Positions 25,501 through 37,440 of a stretch of DNA of 64,000 nucleotides are shown here, in pieces. The notes under the pieces were generated by a model. It made no database searches. It saw only the letters and a program-made list of their open reading frames with translations, and was not told the origin of the DNA. Within the stretch, counting starts at the first letter, position 1, and the number at the start of each line of letters is the position of its first letter. The position numbers and the translations under genes are program-made. The stretch is from the NCBI RefSeq assembly GCF_932526225.1, contig NC_064034.1, positions 312,501 through 376,500 on the forward strand. Reading direction: 5' to 3'. The stretch is from Nematostella vectensis (Eukaryota; Cnidaria; Anthozoa; Actiniaria; Edwardsiidae).

Positions 25501-28500
25501 AAAAAAATAGGCTATCAGCGGGAATCGAACCCGGGTCGCTGCGTTAGTAGTCAAGTGCCCGTAACGAAAGACTAACGTGGCATTGCTGAAGGGAATTGTA
25601 ATGAAAATTACTTTTAATACTATTGGTATCGTAAACTATCCCAAGCAAAGTCACCATCGGACTGGAGGTTACATTCGGGAAAAGCTTCAGGGTTACATTC
25701 GGGAATTTGTTTTACGAGTGTAACCTCCAAAAGGTTACAATCGATAATTTTGTTTCCGAATATAAATTCCAAAAAGTAACATTAGGAAAAATAAAAGAGT
25801 ATACTCGGAAAAAAAGGTATATCAATCTATCGAGCGCTATGCTCTATGTTAGAATCTACTTAATCAAGTTATCCAAGGAATCTAGTTAGTTCTTGTGTGC
25901 ATAAATTATGTACAGGATCCTGAACAAAGCATGAGTACATCAAAAGGTACCTCCAAAAGGTTACAATCGATATTTTTTTTTCCGAATGTAAATTCCAAAA
26001 AGTAACATTAGGAAAAAAAAACCCAGTATACTCGGAAAAAAAGGTATATCAATCTATCGAGCGCTATGCTCTATGTTAGAATCTACTTAATCAAGTTATC
26101 CAAGGAATCTAGTTAGTTCTTGTGCGCATAAAATATGTACAGGATCCTGAACAAAGCATGAGCACATCAAAGATGCTGAGAGTACATGAAAATGTCCCTA
26201 TACCTTCTTTTTATGTCATGACACACCAAGAACAGTATAATTAAGTATCGATATTTAAAAAAAAAATAAAGAAAAAAAAAATAAGCTATCAGCGGGAATC
26301 GAACCCGGGTCGCTGCGTTAGTAGTCGAGTGCCCGTAACAAAAGACTAACATGGCATTGCTGAAGGGAATTGTAATGAAAATTACTTTTAATACTATTGG
26401 TATCGTAAACTATCCCAAGCAAAGTCACCATCGGACTGGAGGTTACATTCGGGAAAAGCTTCAGGGTTACATTCGGGAATTTGTTTTACGAGTGTAACCT
26501 CCAAAAGGTTACAATCGATAATTTTGTTTCCGAATATAAATTCCAAAAAGTAACATTAGGAAAAATAAAAGAGTATACTCGGAAAAAAAGGTATATCAAT
26601 CTATCGAGCGCTATGCTCTATGTTAGAATCTACTTAATCAAGTTATCCAAGGAATCTAGTTAGTTCTTGTGTGCATAAAATATGTACAGGATCCTGAACA
26701 AAGCATGAGCACATCAAAGATGCTAAGAGTACATAAAAATTTCCCTATACCTTCTTTTTATGTCATGACATACCAAGAACAGTATAATTAAATATCGATA
26801 TTTAAAAAAAAAATAAAGAAAAAAAAAATAGGCTATCAGCGGGAATCGAACCCGGGTCGCTGCGTTAGTAGTCAAGTGCCCGTAACAAAAGACTAACGTG
26901 GCATTGCTGAAGGGAATTGTAATGAAAATTACTTTTAATACTATTGGTATCGTAAACTATCGCAAGCAAAGTCACCATCGGACTGGAGGTTACATTCGGG
27001 AAAAGCTTCAGGGTTACATTCGGGAATTTGTTTTACGAGTGTAACCTCCAAAAGGTTACAATCGATAATTTTGTTTCCGAATATAAATTCCAAAAAGTAA
27101 CATTAGGAAAAATAAAAGAGTATACTCGGAAAAAAAGGTATATCAATCTATCGAGCGCTATGCTCTATGTTAGAATCTACTTAATCAAGTTATCCAAGGA
27201 ATCTAGTTAGTTCTTGTGTGCATAAAATATGTACAGGATCCTGAACAAAGCATGAGTACATCAAAAGGTACCTCCAAAAGGTTACAATCGATATTTTTTT
27301 TTCCGAATGTAAATTCCAAAAAGTAACATTAGGAAAAAAAAACCCAGTATACTCGGAAAAAAAGGTATATCAATCTATCGAGCGCTATGCTCTATGTTAG
27401 AATCTACTTAATCAAGTTATCCAAGGAATCTAGTTAGTTCTTGTGTGCATAAAATATGTACAGGATCCTGAACAAAGCATGAGCACATCAAAGATGCTGA
27501 GAGTACATGAAAATGTCCCTATACCTTCTTTTTATGTCATGACACACCAAGAACAGTATAATTAAGTATCGATATTTAAAAAAAAAATAAAGAAAAAAAA
27601 AATAGGCTATCAGCGGGAATCGAACCCGGGTCGCTGCGTTAGTAGTCGAGTGCCCGTAACGAAAGACTAACATGGCATTGCTGAAGGAAATTGTAATGAA
27701 AATTACTTTTAATACTATTGGTATCGTAAACTATCCCAAGCAAAGTCACCATCGGACTGGAGGTTACATTCGGGAAAAGCTTCAGGGTTACATTCGGGAA
27801 TTTGTTTTACGAGTGTAACCTCCAAAAGGTTACAATCGATAATTTTGTTTCCGAATATAAATTCCAAAAAGTAACATTAGGAAAAATAAAAGAGTATACT
27901 CGGAAAAAAAGGTATATCAATCTATCGAGCGCTATGCTCTATGTTAGAATCTACTTAATCAAGTTATCCAAGGAATCTAGTTAGTTCTTGTGTGCATAAA
28001 ATATGTACAGGATCCTGAACAAAGCATGAGCACATCAAAGATGCTGAGAGTACATAAAAATTTCCCTATACCTTCTTTTTATGTCATGACATACCAAGAA
28101 CAGTATAATTAAGTATCGATATTTAAAAAAAAAATAAAGAAAAAAAAATAGGCTATCAGCGGGAATCGAACCCGGGTCGCTGCGTTAGTAGTCAAGTGCC
28201 CGTAACGAAAGACTAACGTGGCATTGCTGAAGGGAATTGTAATGAAAATTACTTTTAATACTATTGGTATCGTAAACTATCCCAAGCAAAGTCACCATCG
28301 GACTGGAGGTTACATTCGGGAAAAGCTTCAGGGTTACATTCGGGAATTTGTTTTACGAGTGTAACCTCCAAAAGGTTACAATCGATAATTTTGTTTCCGA
28401 ATATAAATTCCAAAAAGTAACATTAGGAAAAATAAAAGAGTATACTCGGAAAAAAAGGTATATCAATCTATCGAGCGCTATGCTCTATGTTAGAATCTAC

Positions 28501-29121
28501 TTAATCAAGTTATCCAAGGAATCTAGTTAGTTCTTGTGTGCATAAAATATGTACAGGATCCTGAACAAAGCATGAGTACATCAAAAGGTACCTCCAAAAG
28601 GTTACAATCGATATTTTTTTTTCCGAATGTAAATTCCAAAAAGTAACATTAGGAAAAAAAAACCCACTATACTCGTAAAAAAAGGTATATCAATCTATCG
28701 AGCGCTATGATCTATGTTAGAATCTACTTAATCAAGTTATCCAAGGAATCTAGTTAGTTCTTGTGTGCATAAAATATGTACAGGATCCTGAACAAAGCAT
28801 GAGCACGTCAAAGATGCTGAGAGTACATGAAAATGTCCCTATACCTTCTTTTTATGTCATGACACACCAAGAACAGTATAATTAAGTATCGATATTTAAA
28901 AAAAAAATAAAGAAAAAAAAAATAGGCTATCAGCGGGAATCGAACCCGGGTCGCTGCGTTAGTAGTCGAGTGCCCGTAACGAAAGACTAACATGGCATTG
29001 CTGAAGGGAATTGTAATGAAAATTACTTTTAATACTATTGGTATCGTAAACTATCCCAAGCAAAGTCACCATCGGACTGGAGGTTACATTCGGGAAAAGC
29101 TTCAGGGTTACATTCGGGAAT
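22530..29121. repeat. Block C: HORs containing a 226-bp truncated monomer
   Basis: Six monomers jump from GAGTACATCAAA straight to CCTCCAAAAGG, losing about 321 bp including the tRNA-like segment. The join creates GGTACC at 22531, 23304, 25172, 25946, 27267 and 28587. All six share the same junction and the same upstream variant (GAGTACATC, with AAATAAAAGAG before GTATACTCGG), so a single deletion was copied. Spacings of 773-774 bp (one full plus one truncated monomer) and 1,320-1,321 bp (two full plus one truncated) show two HOR organisations. The latter is repeated about two and a half times between 25.9 and 29.1 kb. Confidence 0.93.
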
Positions 29122-29759
29122 TTGTTTTACGAGTGTAACCTCCAAAATGTTACAATCGATAATTTTGTTTCCGAATATAAATTCCAAAAAGTAACATTAG
29201 GAAAAATAAAAGAGTTTACTCGGAAAAAAAGGTATATCAATCTATCGAGCGCTATGCTCTATGTTAGAATCTACTTAATCAAGTTATCCAAGGAATCTAG
29301 TTAGTTCTTGTGTGCATAAAATATGTACAGGATCCTGAACAAAGCATGAGCACATCAAAGATGCTGAGAGTACATAAAAATGTCCCTATACCTTCTTTTT
29401 ATGTCATGACACACCAAGAACAGTATAATTAAGTATCGATATTTAAAAAAAAAATAAAGAAAAAAAAATAGGCTATCAGCGGGAATCGAACCCGGGTCGC
29501 TGCGTTAGTAGTCAAGTGCCCGTAACGAAAGACTAACGTGGCGTTGCTGAAGGGAATTGTAATGAAAATTACTTTTAATACTATTGGTATCGTAAACTAT
29601 CCCAAGCAAAGTCACCATCGGACTGGAGGTTACATTCGGGAAAAGCTTCAGGGTTACATTCGGGAATTTGTTTTACGAGTGTAACCTCCAAAAGATTACA
29701 ATCGATAATTTTTTTTCCGAATGTAAATTCCAAAAAGTAACATTAGGAAAAAAAACCCA

Positions 29760-32700
29760 GTATACTCGGAAAAAAAGGTATATCAATCTATCGAGCGCTA
29801 TGCTCTATGTTAGAATCTACTTAATCAAATTATCCAAGGAATCTAGTTAGTTCTTGTGTGCATAAAATATGTACAGGATCCTGAACAAAGCATGAGCACA
29901 TCAAAGATGCTGAGAGTACATAAAAATGTCCCTATACCTTCTTTTTATGTCATGACACACCAAGAACAGTATAATTAAGTATCGATATTTAAAAAAAAAA
30001 TAAAGAAAAAAAAATTGGCTATCAGCGGGAATCGAACCCAGGTCGCTGTGTTAGTAGTCAAGTGCCCGCAACGAAAGACTAACGTGGCATTGCTGAAGGG
30101 AATTGTAATGAAAATTACTTTTAATACTATTGGTATCGTAAACTATCCCAAGCAAAGTCACCATCGGACTGGAGGTTACATTCGGGAAAAGCTTCAGGGT
30201 TACATTCGGGAATTTGTTTTACGAGTGTAACCTCCAAAAGGTTACAATCGATAATTTTTTTTCCGAATGTAAATTCCAAAAAGTAACATTAGGAAAAAGA
30301 ACCCAGTATACTCGGAAAAAAAGGTATATCAATCTATCGAGCGCTATGCTCTATGTTAGAATCTACTTAATCAAGTTATCCAAGGAATCTAGTTAGTTCT
30401 TGTGTGCATAAAATATGTACAGGATCCTGAACAAAGCATGAGCACATCAAAGATGCTGAGAGTACATAAAAATGTCCGTATACCTTCTTTTTATGTCATG
30501 ACACACCAAGAACAGTATAATTAAGTATCGATATTTAAAAAAAAAATAAAGAAAAAAAAATTGGCTATCAGCGGGAATCGAACCCAGGTCGCTGTGTTAG
30601 TAGTCAAGTGCCCGCAACGAAAGACTAACGTGGCATTGCTGAAGGGAATTGTAATGAAAATTACTTTTAATAGTATTGGTATCGTAAACTATCCCAAGCA
30701 AAGTCACCATCGGACTGGAGGTTACATTCGGGAAAAGCTTCAGGGTTACATTTGGGAATTTGTTTTACGAGTGTAACCTCTTAAAGGTTACAATCGATAA
30801 TTTTGTTTCCGAATATAAATTCCAAAAAGTAACATTAGGAAAAATAAAAGAGTATACTCGGAAAAAAAGGTATATCAATCTATCGAGCGCTATGCTCTAT
30901 GTTAGAATCTACTTAATCAAGTTATCCAAGGAATCTAGTTAGTTCTTGTGTGCATAAAATATGTACAGGATCCTGAACAAAGCATGAGCACATCAAAGAT
31001 GCTGAGAGTACATAAAAATGTCCCTATACCTTCTTTTTATGTCATGACACACCAAGAACAGTATAATTAAGTATCGATATTTAAAAAAAAAATTAAGAAA
31101 AAAAACACGCTATCAGCGGGAATAGAACCCGGGTCGCTGCGTTAGTGTCAAGTGCCCGTAACGAAAGACTAACGTGGCATTGCTGAAGGGAATTGTAATG
31201 AAAATTACTTTTAATACTATTGGTATCGTAAACTATCCCAAGCAAAGTCACCATCGGACTGGAGGTTACATTCGGGAAAAGCTTCAGGGTTACATTCGGG
31301 AATTTGTTTTACGAGTGTAACCTCCAAAAGGTTACAATCGATATTTTTTTTTCCGAATGTAAATTCCAAAAAGTAACATTAGGAAAAAAAACCCAGTATA
31401 CTCGGAAAAAAAGGTATATCAATCTATCGAGCGCTATGCTCTATGTTAGAATGTACTTAATCAAGTTATCCAAGGAATCTAGTTAGTTCTTGTGTGCATA
31501 AAATATGTAAAGTATCCTGAACAAAGCATGAGCACATCAAAGATGATGATAGTACATAAAAATGTCCCTATACCTTCTTTTTATGTCATGACACTCCAAG
31601 AACAGTATAATTAAGTATCGATATTTAAAAAAAAATAATAAAGAAAAACAAAATAGGCTATCAGCGGGAATCGAACCCAGGTCGCTGCGTTAGTAGTCAA
31701 GTGCCCGCAACGAAAGACTAACATGGCATTGCTGAAGGGAATTGTAATGAAAATTACTTTTAATACTATTGGTATCGTAAACTATCCCAAGCAAAGTCAC
31801 CATCGGACTGGAGGTTACATTCGGGAAAAGCTTCAGGGTTACATTTGGGAATTTGTTTTACGAGTGTAACCTCCAAAAGGTTACAATCGATAATTTTTTT
31901 TCAGAATGTAAATTCCAAAAAGTAACATTAGGAAAAAAACCCAGTATACTCGGAAAAAAAGGTATATCAATCTATCGAGCGCTATGCTCTATGTTAGAAT
32001 CTACTTAATCAAATTATCCAAGGAATCTAGTTAGTTCTTGTGTGCATAAAATATGTACAGGATCCTGAACAAAGCATGAGCACATCAAAGATGCTGAGAG
32101 TACATAAAAATGTCCCTATACCTTCTTTTTATGTCATGACACACCAAGAACAGTATAATTAAGTATCGATATTTAAAAAAAAAATAAAGAAAAAAAAATT
32201 GGCTATCAGCGGGAATCGAACCCAGGTCGCTGTGTTAGTAGTCAAGTGCCCGCAACGAAAGACTAACGTGGCATTGCTGAAGGGAATTGTAATGAAAATT
32301 ACTTTTAATACTATTGGTATCGTAAACTATCCCAAGCAAAGTCACCATCGGACTGGAGGTTACATTCGGGAAAAGCTTCAGGGTTACATTCGGGAATTTG
32401 TTTTACGAGTGTAACCTCCAAAAGGTTACAATCGATAATTTTTTTTCCGAATGTAAATTCCAAAAAGTAACATTAGGAAAAAGAACCCAGTATACTCGGA
32501 AAAAAAGGTATATCAATCTATCGAGCGCTATGCTCTATGTTAGAATCTACTTAATCAAGTTATCCAAGGAATCTAGTTAGTTCTTGTGTGCATAAAATAT
32601 GTACAGGATCCTGAACAAAGCATGAGCACATCAAAGATGCTGAGAGTACATAAAAATGTCCGTATACCTTCTTTTTATGTCATGACACACCAAGAACAGT

Positions 32701-34130
32701 ATAATTAAGTATCGATATTTAAAAAAAAAATAAAGAAAAAAAAATTGGCTATCAGCGGGAATCGAACCCAGGTCGCTGTGTTAGTAGTCAAGTGCCCGCA
32801 ACGAAAGACTAACGTGGCATTGCTGAAGGGAATTGTAATGAAAATTACTTTTAATAGTATTGGTATCGTAAACTATCCCAAGCAAAGTCACCATCGGACT
32901 GGAGGTTACATTCGGGAAAAGCTTCAGGGTTACATTTGGGAATTTGTTTTACGAGTGTAACCTCTTAAAGGTTACAATCGATAATTTTGTTTCCGAATAT
33001 AAATTCCAAAAAGTAACATTAGGAAAAATAAAAGAGTATACTCGGAAAAAAAGGTATATCAATCTATCGAGCGCTATGCTCTATGTTAGAATCTACTTAA
33101 TCAAGTTATCCAAGGAATCTAGTTAGTTCTTGTGTGCATAAAATATGTACAGGATCCTGAACAAAGCATGAGCACATCAAAGATGCTGAGAGTACATAAA
33201 AATGTCCGTATACCTTCTTTTTATGTCATGACACACCAAGAACAGTATAATTAAGTATCGATATTTAAAAAAAAAATTAAGAAAAAAAAACACGCTATCA
33301 GCGGGAATAGAACCCGGGTCGCTGCGTTAGTGTCAAGTGCCCGTAACGAAAGACTAACGTGGCATTGCTGAAGGGAATTGTAATGAAAATTACTTTTAAT
33401 ACTATTGGTATCGTAAACTATCCCAAGCAAAGTCACCATCGGACTGGAGGTTACATTCGGGAAAAGCTTCAGGGTTACATTCGGGAATTTGTTTTACGAG
33501 TGTAACCTCCAAAAGGTTACAATCGATATTTTTTTTTCCGAATGTAAATTCCAAAAAGTAACATTAGGAAAAAAAACCCAGTATACTCGGAAAAAAAGGT
33601 ATATCAATCTATCGAGCGCTATGCTCTATGTTAGAATGTACTTAATCAAGTTATCCAAGGAATCTAGTTAGTTCTTGTGTGCATAAAATATGTAAAGTAT
33701 CCTGAACAAAGCATGAGCACATCAAAGATGATGATAGTACATAAAAATGTCCCTATACCTTCTTTTTATGTCATGACACTCCAAGAACAGTATAATTAAG
33801 TATCGATATTTAAAAAAAAATAATAAAGAAAAACAAAATAGGCTATCAGCGGGAATCGAACCCAGGTCGCTGCGTTAGTAGTCAAGTGCCCGCAACGAAA
33901 GACTAACATGGCATTGCTGAAGGGAATTGTAATGAAAATTACTTTTAATACTATTGGTATCGTAAACTATCCCAAGCAAAGTCACCATCGGACTGGAGGT
34001 TACATTCGGGAAAAGCTTCAGGGTTACATTTGGGAATTTGTTTTACGAGTGTAACCTCCAAAAGGTTACAATCGATAATTTTTTTTCAGAATGTAAATTC
34101 CAAAAAGTAACATTAGGAAAAAAACCCAGT
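29760..34130. repeat. Block D: 4-monomer HOR, 2,185 bp, two copies
   Basis: The first copy is about 29760-31944 and the second about 31945-34130. Shared private markers are AATCAAATTATCC (29824 and about 32008), TTTAATAGTATTGG (30666 and 32850), CCTCTTAAAGG (30776 and 32961), GGGAATAGAACCC (31119 and 33303), a GTTAGTGTCAAG two-base deletion (31141 and 33326) and TTTCAGAATGTAAA (31900 and 34085). The copies are almost identical. Monomers from 34131 to the LINE continue with the TTTCAGAATG variant. Confidence 0.9.
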
Positions 34131-35176
34131 ATACTCGGAAAAAAAGGTATATCAATCTATCGAGCGCTATGCTCTATGTTAGAATCTACTTAATCAAGTT
34201 ATCCAAGGAATCTAGTTAGTTCTTGTGTGCATAAAATATGTACAGGATCCTGAACAAAGCATGAGCACATCAAAGATGCTGAGAGTACATAAAAATGTCC
34301 CTATACCTTCTTTTTATGTCATGACACACCAAGAACAGTATAATTAAGTATCGATATTTAACAAAAAATAATAAAGAAAAAAAAAATAGGCTATCAGTGG
34401 GAATCGAACCCAGGTCGCTGCGTTAGTAGTCAAGTGCCCGCAACCAAAGACTAACGTGGCATTGCTGAAGGGAATTGTAATGAAAATTACTTTTAATACT
34501 ATTGGTATCGTAAACTATCCCAAGCAAAGTCACCATCGGACTGGAGGTTACATTCGGGAAAAGCTTCAGGGTTACATTTGGGAATTTGTTTTACGAGTGT
34601 AACCTCCAAAAGGTTACAATCGATAATTTTTTTTCAGAATGTAAATTCCAAAAAGTAACATTAGGAAAAAAACCCAGTATACTCGGAAAAAAAGGTATAT
34701 CAATCTATCGAGCGCTATGCTCTATGTTAGAATCTACTTAATCAAGTTATCCAAGGAATCTAGTTAGTTCTTGTGTGCATAAAATATGTACAGGATCCTG
34801 AACAAAGCATGAGCACATCAAAGATGCTGAGAGTACATAAAAATGTCCCTATACCTTCTTTTTATGTCATGACACACCAAGAACAGTATAATTAAGTATC
34901 GATATTTAACAAAAAATAATAAAGAAAAAAAAATAGGCTATCAGCGGGCATCGAACCCGGGTAGCTGCGTTAGTAGTCAAGTGCCCGCAACGAAAGACTA
35001 ACGTGGCATTGCTGAAGGGAATTGTAATGAAAATTACTTTTAATACTATTGGTATCGTAAACTATCCCAAGCAAAGTCACCATCGGACTGGAGGTTACAT
35101 TCGGGATTAGCTTCAGGGTTACATTCGGGAATTTGTTTTACGAGTGTAACCTCCAAAAGGTTACAATCGATAATTT

Positions 35177-35183
35177 TGTTTCC
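35177..35183. repeat. Probable target-site duplication, left copy (TGTTTCC)
   Basis: It matches 37439-37445 on the far side of the LINE. The last two bases before TTTCC on the right also fit the LINE's octamer tail, so the true duplication may be only TTTCC. The monomer sequence runs on without loss across the insertion. Confidence 0.7.
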
Positions 35184-35185
35184 TT

Positions 35186-37243
35186 ACAGATTGTCAACAC
35201 AGGTCCGTTGAAGAGAACTGGTCAGATGTCTCTAACTGCATCACAGACGTTATGGACAGATTTATACCTTACAAGATGACTAAAGGCAAACGTCACCTGC
35301 CGTGGATAAACCCATCCGTCAAACGTTTGATGAGGAAACGTGATAGGGCTTTCAAAAAGGCAAAACGTAGTGGCAAAGATAAAGACCTAAATTCATATCG
35401 GAATCTACGTAACAGCGCAAGTAAACGCATAAGGGAAGAGCATAACAGATACATCAATGAGGTGATGAACGGGATTGCGTCCGATTCTGTAACTTCTCGA
35501 CCTCACGGGGTCAAAAGGGCGTGGTCCTACTTGAAACTCCTGCGGTCTGACTCTCTTGGAATACCAACCCTATTCTGGGACAACCATGTGTGCGCGTCAG
35601 ACGTTGCGAAAGCGGAAGCACTAAGGGCACAATATGATAGCGTGTTTACACACGAAGATCTCACAAATGTTCCTGTTCTCGACGGCTCGCCTTTCCCGGA
35701 CGTCACAGACATCATTTTCTCCGCGGCCGGTATACAAAAACAACTCCAACTTATTCAGACCGACAAGGCTTGCGGACCTGACTCTATCCCCGCGCGTCTC
35801 CTCAAAGAGGCCGCTTGTGAACTGGCGCCAATATTTGCCTCTCTCTTCCAGCAGTCGTACGACTCGGGAAAACTGCCATCTTCCTGGAAAGATGCGAACG
35901 TTGTTGCAATTTTCAAGAAGGGTCACAGAGCTGACCTAAAGAATTACAGACCGGTATCCCTAACCTCCCTCGTATGCAAGGTCATGGAGCATATAGTATG
36001 TAAACAACTCACAAGCCACCTCTCTGAACATAGCATCATCTCACACCACCAGCATGGTTTTCAGAAAGGTCTCTCCTGTACAACGCAGTTAGTCTCAGTG
36101 ATTCATGACTGGGCCTCAGTGTTAAATGCTCATGGCCAAGTAGATGTCATCTTTTTGGATTTCGCCAAAGCATTTGACTCTGTTCCCCACGAACGTCTTC
36201 TTGCTAAGGCTCAGTTCTATGGTGTCAGAGGAAAAATGCTTATATGGCTTAGAAACTTTCTGATTGACCGTAGGCAACGAGTTGTTGTAAATGGTGCCTG
36301 TTCAAGCTGGTCAACTGTGCTGTCTGGAGTGCCGCAAGGCACTGTATTGGGACCAATATTATTTCTAATGTTCATCAATGACATGCCATCTGGTATCCAA
36401 TCACAAGTGAAGCTTTTTGCTGATGACAGTGTACTCTATCGCCCCATCCATGACCATTCCGACTACGCAATCTTACAACAAGACCTGCATTACCTTGAGC
36501 AATGGGCCAAACGGTGGCAGATGTCATTCGCCCCTAAAAAATGCTACGTGATGTCGATCACTTTGAAGCGCTTCCCATTTCAAGGTTCCTACACATTATG
36601 TGGTTCTGTTCTGGAAGGTGTGCGGTTTCAAAAGTACTTAGGCATTTACATCACGCCCAGTCTTAACTGGTCCAAACAGTGTGACGAGATCAAGAAGAAA
36701 GCGAACAGGGTGCTAAACATTCTCCAGAGGAACTTATCATCATGTCCCGCTGAGGTCAAGGAGAAAGCCTACATTAGTCTTGTGCGTCCTGTAGCTGAAT
36801 ATGCCTCCCCAGCGTGGTCTCCACACACTCAAAAGGACATCAACTGTGTCGAGTCAATTCAACGCCGCGCTGCCCGCTTTGTCACAAACGATTATCGTAG
36901 AGATAGTAGTGTTTCAAACATGATTGCCCAACTAGGATGGCAATCGTTACAAAATCGTAGAGTGGTAAATGATATTTCTTTATTTTACAATGTTAATTTT
37001 CATCACGTAAACATTGACTTTCCCACTGACATTAAGCTGAGACACTTCAATTATGCTACTAGGACTAGTGCCCGTCATTGTTTCCAGTTTGACCATCCAA
37101 CACCAGCAGTAAATTGTTACAAGTTTTCGTTCTATGTAAGATCTGTTCCAGTTTGGAACTCACTGTCTCAATCATGCTTTAACAATATATCAACTGTAAC
37201 ACAATTTCGTGCGGCCTTGCCTAGCGAGCTAATCCTGCAATGA
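35186..37243 (+). CDS. LINE reverse transcriptase, 5'-truncated (partial ORF2)
   Basis: This is the reverse transcriptase that copies the element's RNA at a nicked target. The frame is open from the 5' junction. The first internal Met is at 35252, giving 663 residues, and residue numbers here count from it. Residues 1-150 are the basic linker after the lost endonuclease. The RT domain spans about 165-470: NYRPVSLTS, motif A FLDFAKAFDSV (D303), SGVPQGTVLGP (358-368), and catalytic FADD (389-392). The thumb and C-terminal region follow, with YISLVRPVAEYASPAWSPHT, QRRAARFVTNDY and a terminal VWNSLS...FRAALP block typical of animal LINEs. There are no stops or frameshifts, so the copy is young or was recently moved. 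Without the endonuclease and 5' end it cannot be autonomous. It stops at TGA 37241-37243. Confidence 0.93.
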   Translation, partial: TDCQHRSVEENWSDVSNCITDVMDRFIPYKMTKGKRHLPWINPSVKRLMRKRDRAFKKAKRSGKDKDLNSYRNLRNSASKRIREEHNRYINEVMNGIASDSVTSRPHGVKRAWSYLKLLRSDSLGIPTLFWDNHVCASDVAKAEALRAQYDSVFTHEDLTNVPVLDGSPFPDVTDIIFSAAGIQKQLQLIQTDKACGPDSIPARLLKEAACELAPIFASLFQQSYDSGKLPSSWKDANVVAIFKKGHRADLKNYRPVSLTSLVCKVMEHIVCKQLTSHLSEHSIISHHQHGFQKGLSCTTQLVSVIHDWASVLNAHGQVDVIFLDFAKAFDSVPHERLLAKAQFYGVRGKMLIWLRNFLIDRRQRVVVNGACSSWSTVLSGVPQGTVLGPILFLMFINDMPSGIQSQVKLFADDSVLYRPIHDHSDYAILQQDLHYLEQWAKRWQMSFAPKKCYVMSITLKRFPFQGSYTLCGSVLEGVRFQKYLGIYITPSLNWSKQCDEIKKKANRVLNILQRNLSSCPAEVKEKAYISLVRPVAEYASPAWSPHTQKDINCVESIQRRAARFVTNDYRRDSSVSNMIAQLGWQSLQNRRVVNDISLFYNVNFHHVNIDFPTDIKLRHFNYATRTSARHCFQFDHPTPAVNCYKFSFYVRSVPVWNSLSQSCFNNISTVTQFRAALPSELILQ

Positions 37244-37440
37244 TCGTATGCTTTATTTATTTGTTTTTAATGTGTTTTTTGTGTATCATTATTATTACTT
37301 GATTGTACTGTTTATTTATGTATTATTTATTATTATTTATTTATTCTGTTTTTTTTTTTTTTTTTTTTTTTTTGGTCGTCGACCGCTCATTGCCGGATTA
37401 GCTTGCTAGGGGCAATTATCATAATTAAAGTGTTAAAGTG
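37244..37440 (+). other. LINE 3' UTR with T25 run, hairpin and TTAAAGTG tail
   Basis: After the stop comes a T-rich stretch with TTTATTTAT-like repeats and an uninterrupted run of 25 T (37349-37373). A conserved-looking 3' end follows: GGTCG-T-CGACC (37374-37384), ATTGCC (37389-37394) pairing with GGCAAT (37411-37416), and two TTAAAGTG octamers (37425-37440). A stem near the end followed by short tandem repeats is what RT recognises in CR1/L2-type LINEs. That role is inferred here. Confidence 0.75.

Larger units (their letters stand above)
1..35183. repeat. 547-bp tandem satellite array, left arm
   Basis: Head-to-tail repeats of a ~547-bp AT-rich monomer fill this stretch from the first base to the LINE insertion. 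One monomer reads, on the plus strand: a tRNA-like segment in reverse orientation (GGCTATCAGCGGGAATCGAA...), a linker (CATTGCTGAAGGGAATTG...), a cluster of GGTTACATTCGG-type dyads, an A-rich stretch leading to GTATACTCGG, then CAGGATCCTG, TGTCATGACA and TATCGATA palindromes, and an A-tract of about 20-30 nt joining the next unit. Monomers differ by scattered substitutions and A-tract length. Two main variants alternate, one with AAATAAAAGAG and one with AAAAACCCAG before GTATACTCGG. No protein-coding gene is supported inside. Periodicity was read directly from recurring positions of the same words. Confidence 0.97.
35184..37440 (+). mobile_element. 5'-truncated LINE (CR1/L2-like non-LTR retrotransposon)
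   Basis: A 2.26-kb insertion splits a satellite monomer at TTTTG-TTTCC. The satellite word TGTTTCC is present on both sides (35177-35183 and 37439-37445), consistent with a 5-7 bp target-site duplication whose exact length is blurred by the element's own tail. The element begins inside the linker between the endonuclease and RT domains, so the endonuclease is missing: a typical 5' truncation from incomplete target-primed reverse transcription. It has an intact RT frame, a 3' UTR, and two copies of the octamer TTAAAGTG at the very end, where CR1-like LINEs carry short tandem repeats rather than poly(A). The clade call rests on that tail and the protein pattern, without a tree. Confidence 0.9.

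Noticed and set aside
35174-35189. Pyrimidine-rich TTTTGTTTCCTTACAG at the LINE left junction, resembling a 3' splice site
   Set aside because: It is formed by chance where satellite meets LINE. There is no upstream exon or donor that would use it, and the LINE frame simply continues from the truncated element.
35621-35939. Open frames of about 100 codons on both strands inside the LINE
   Set aside because: They lie entirely within the RT frame, in other frames, and do not resemble known proteins.
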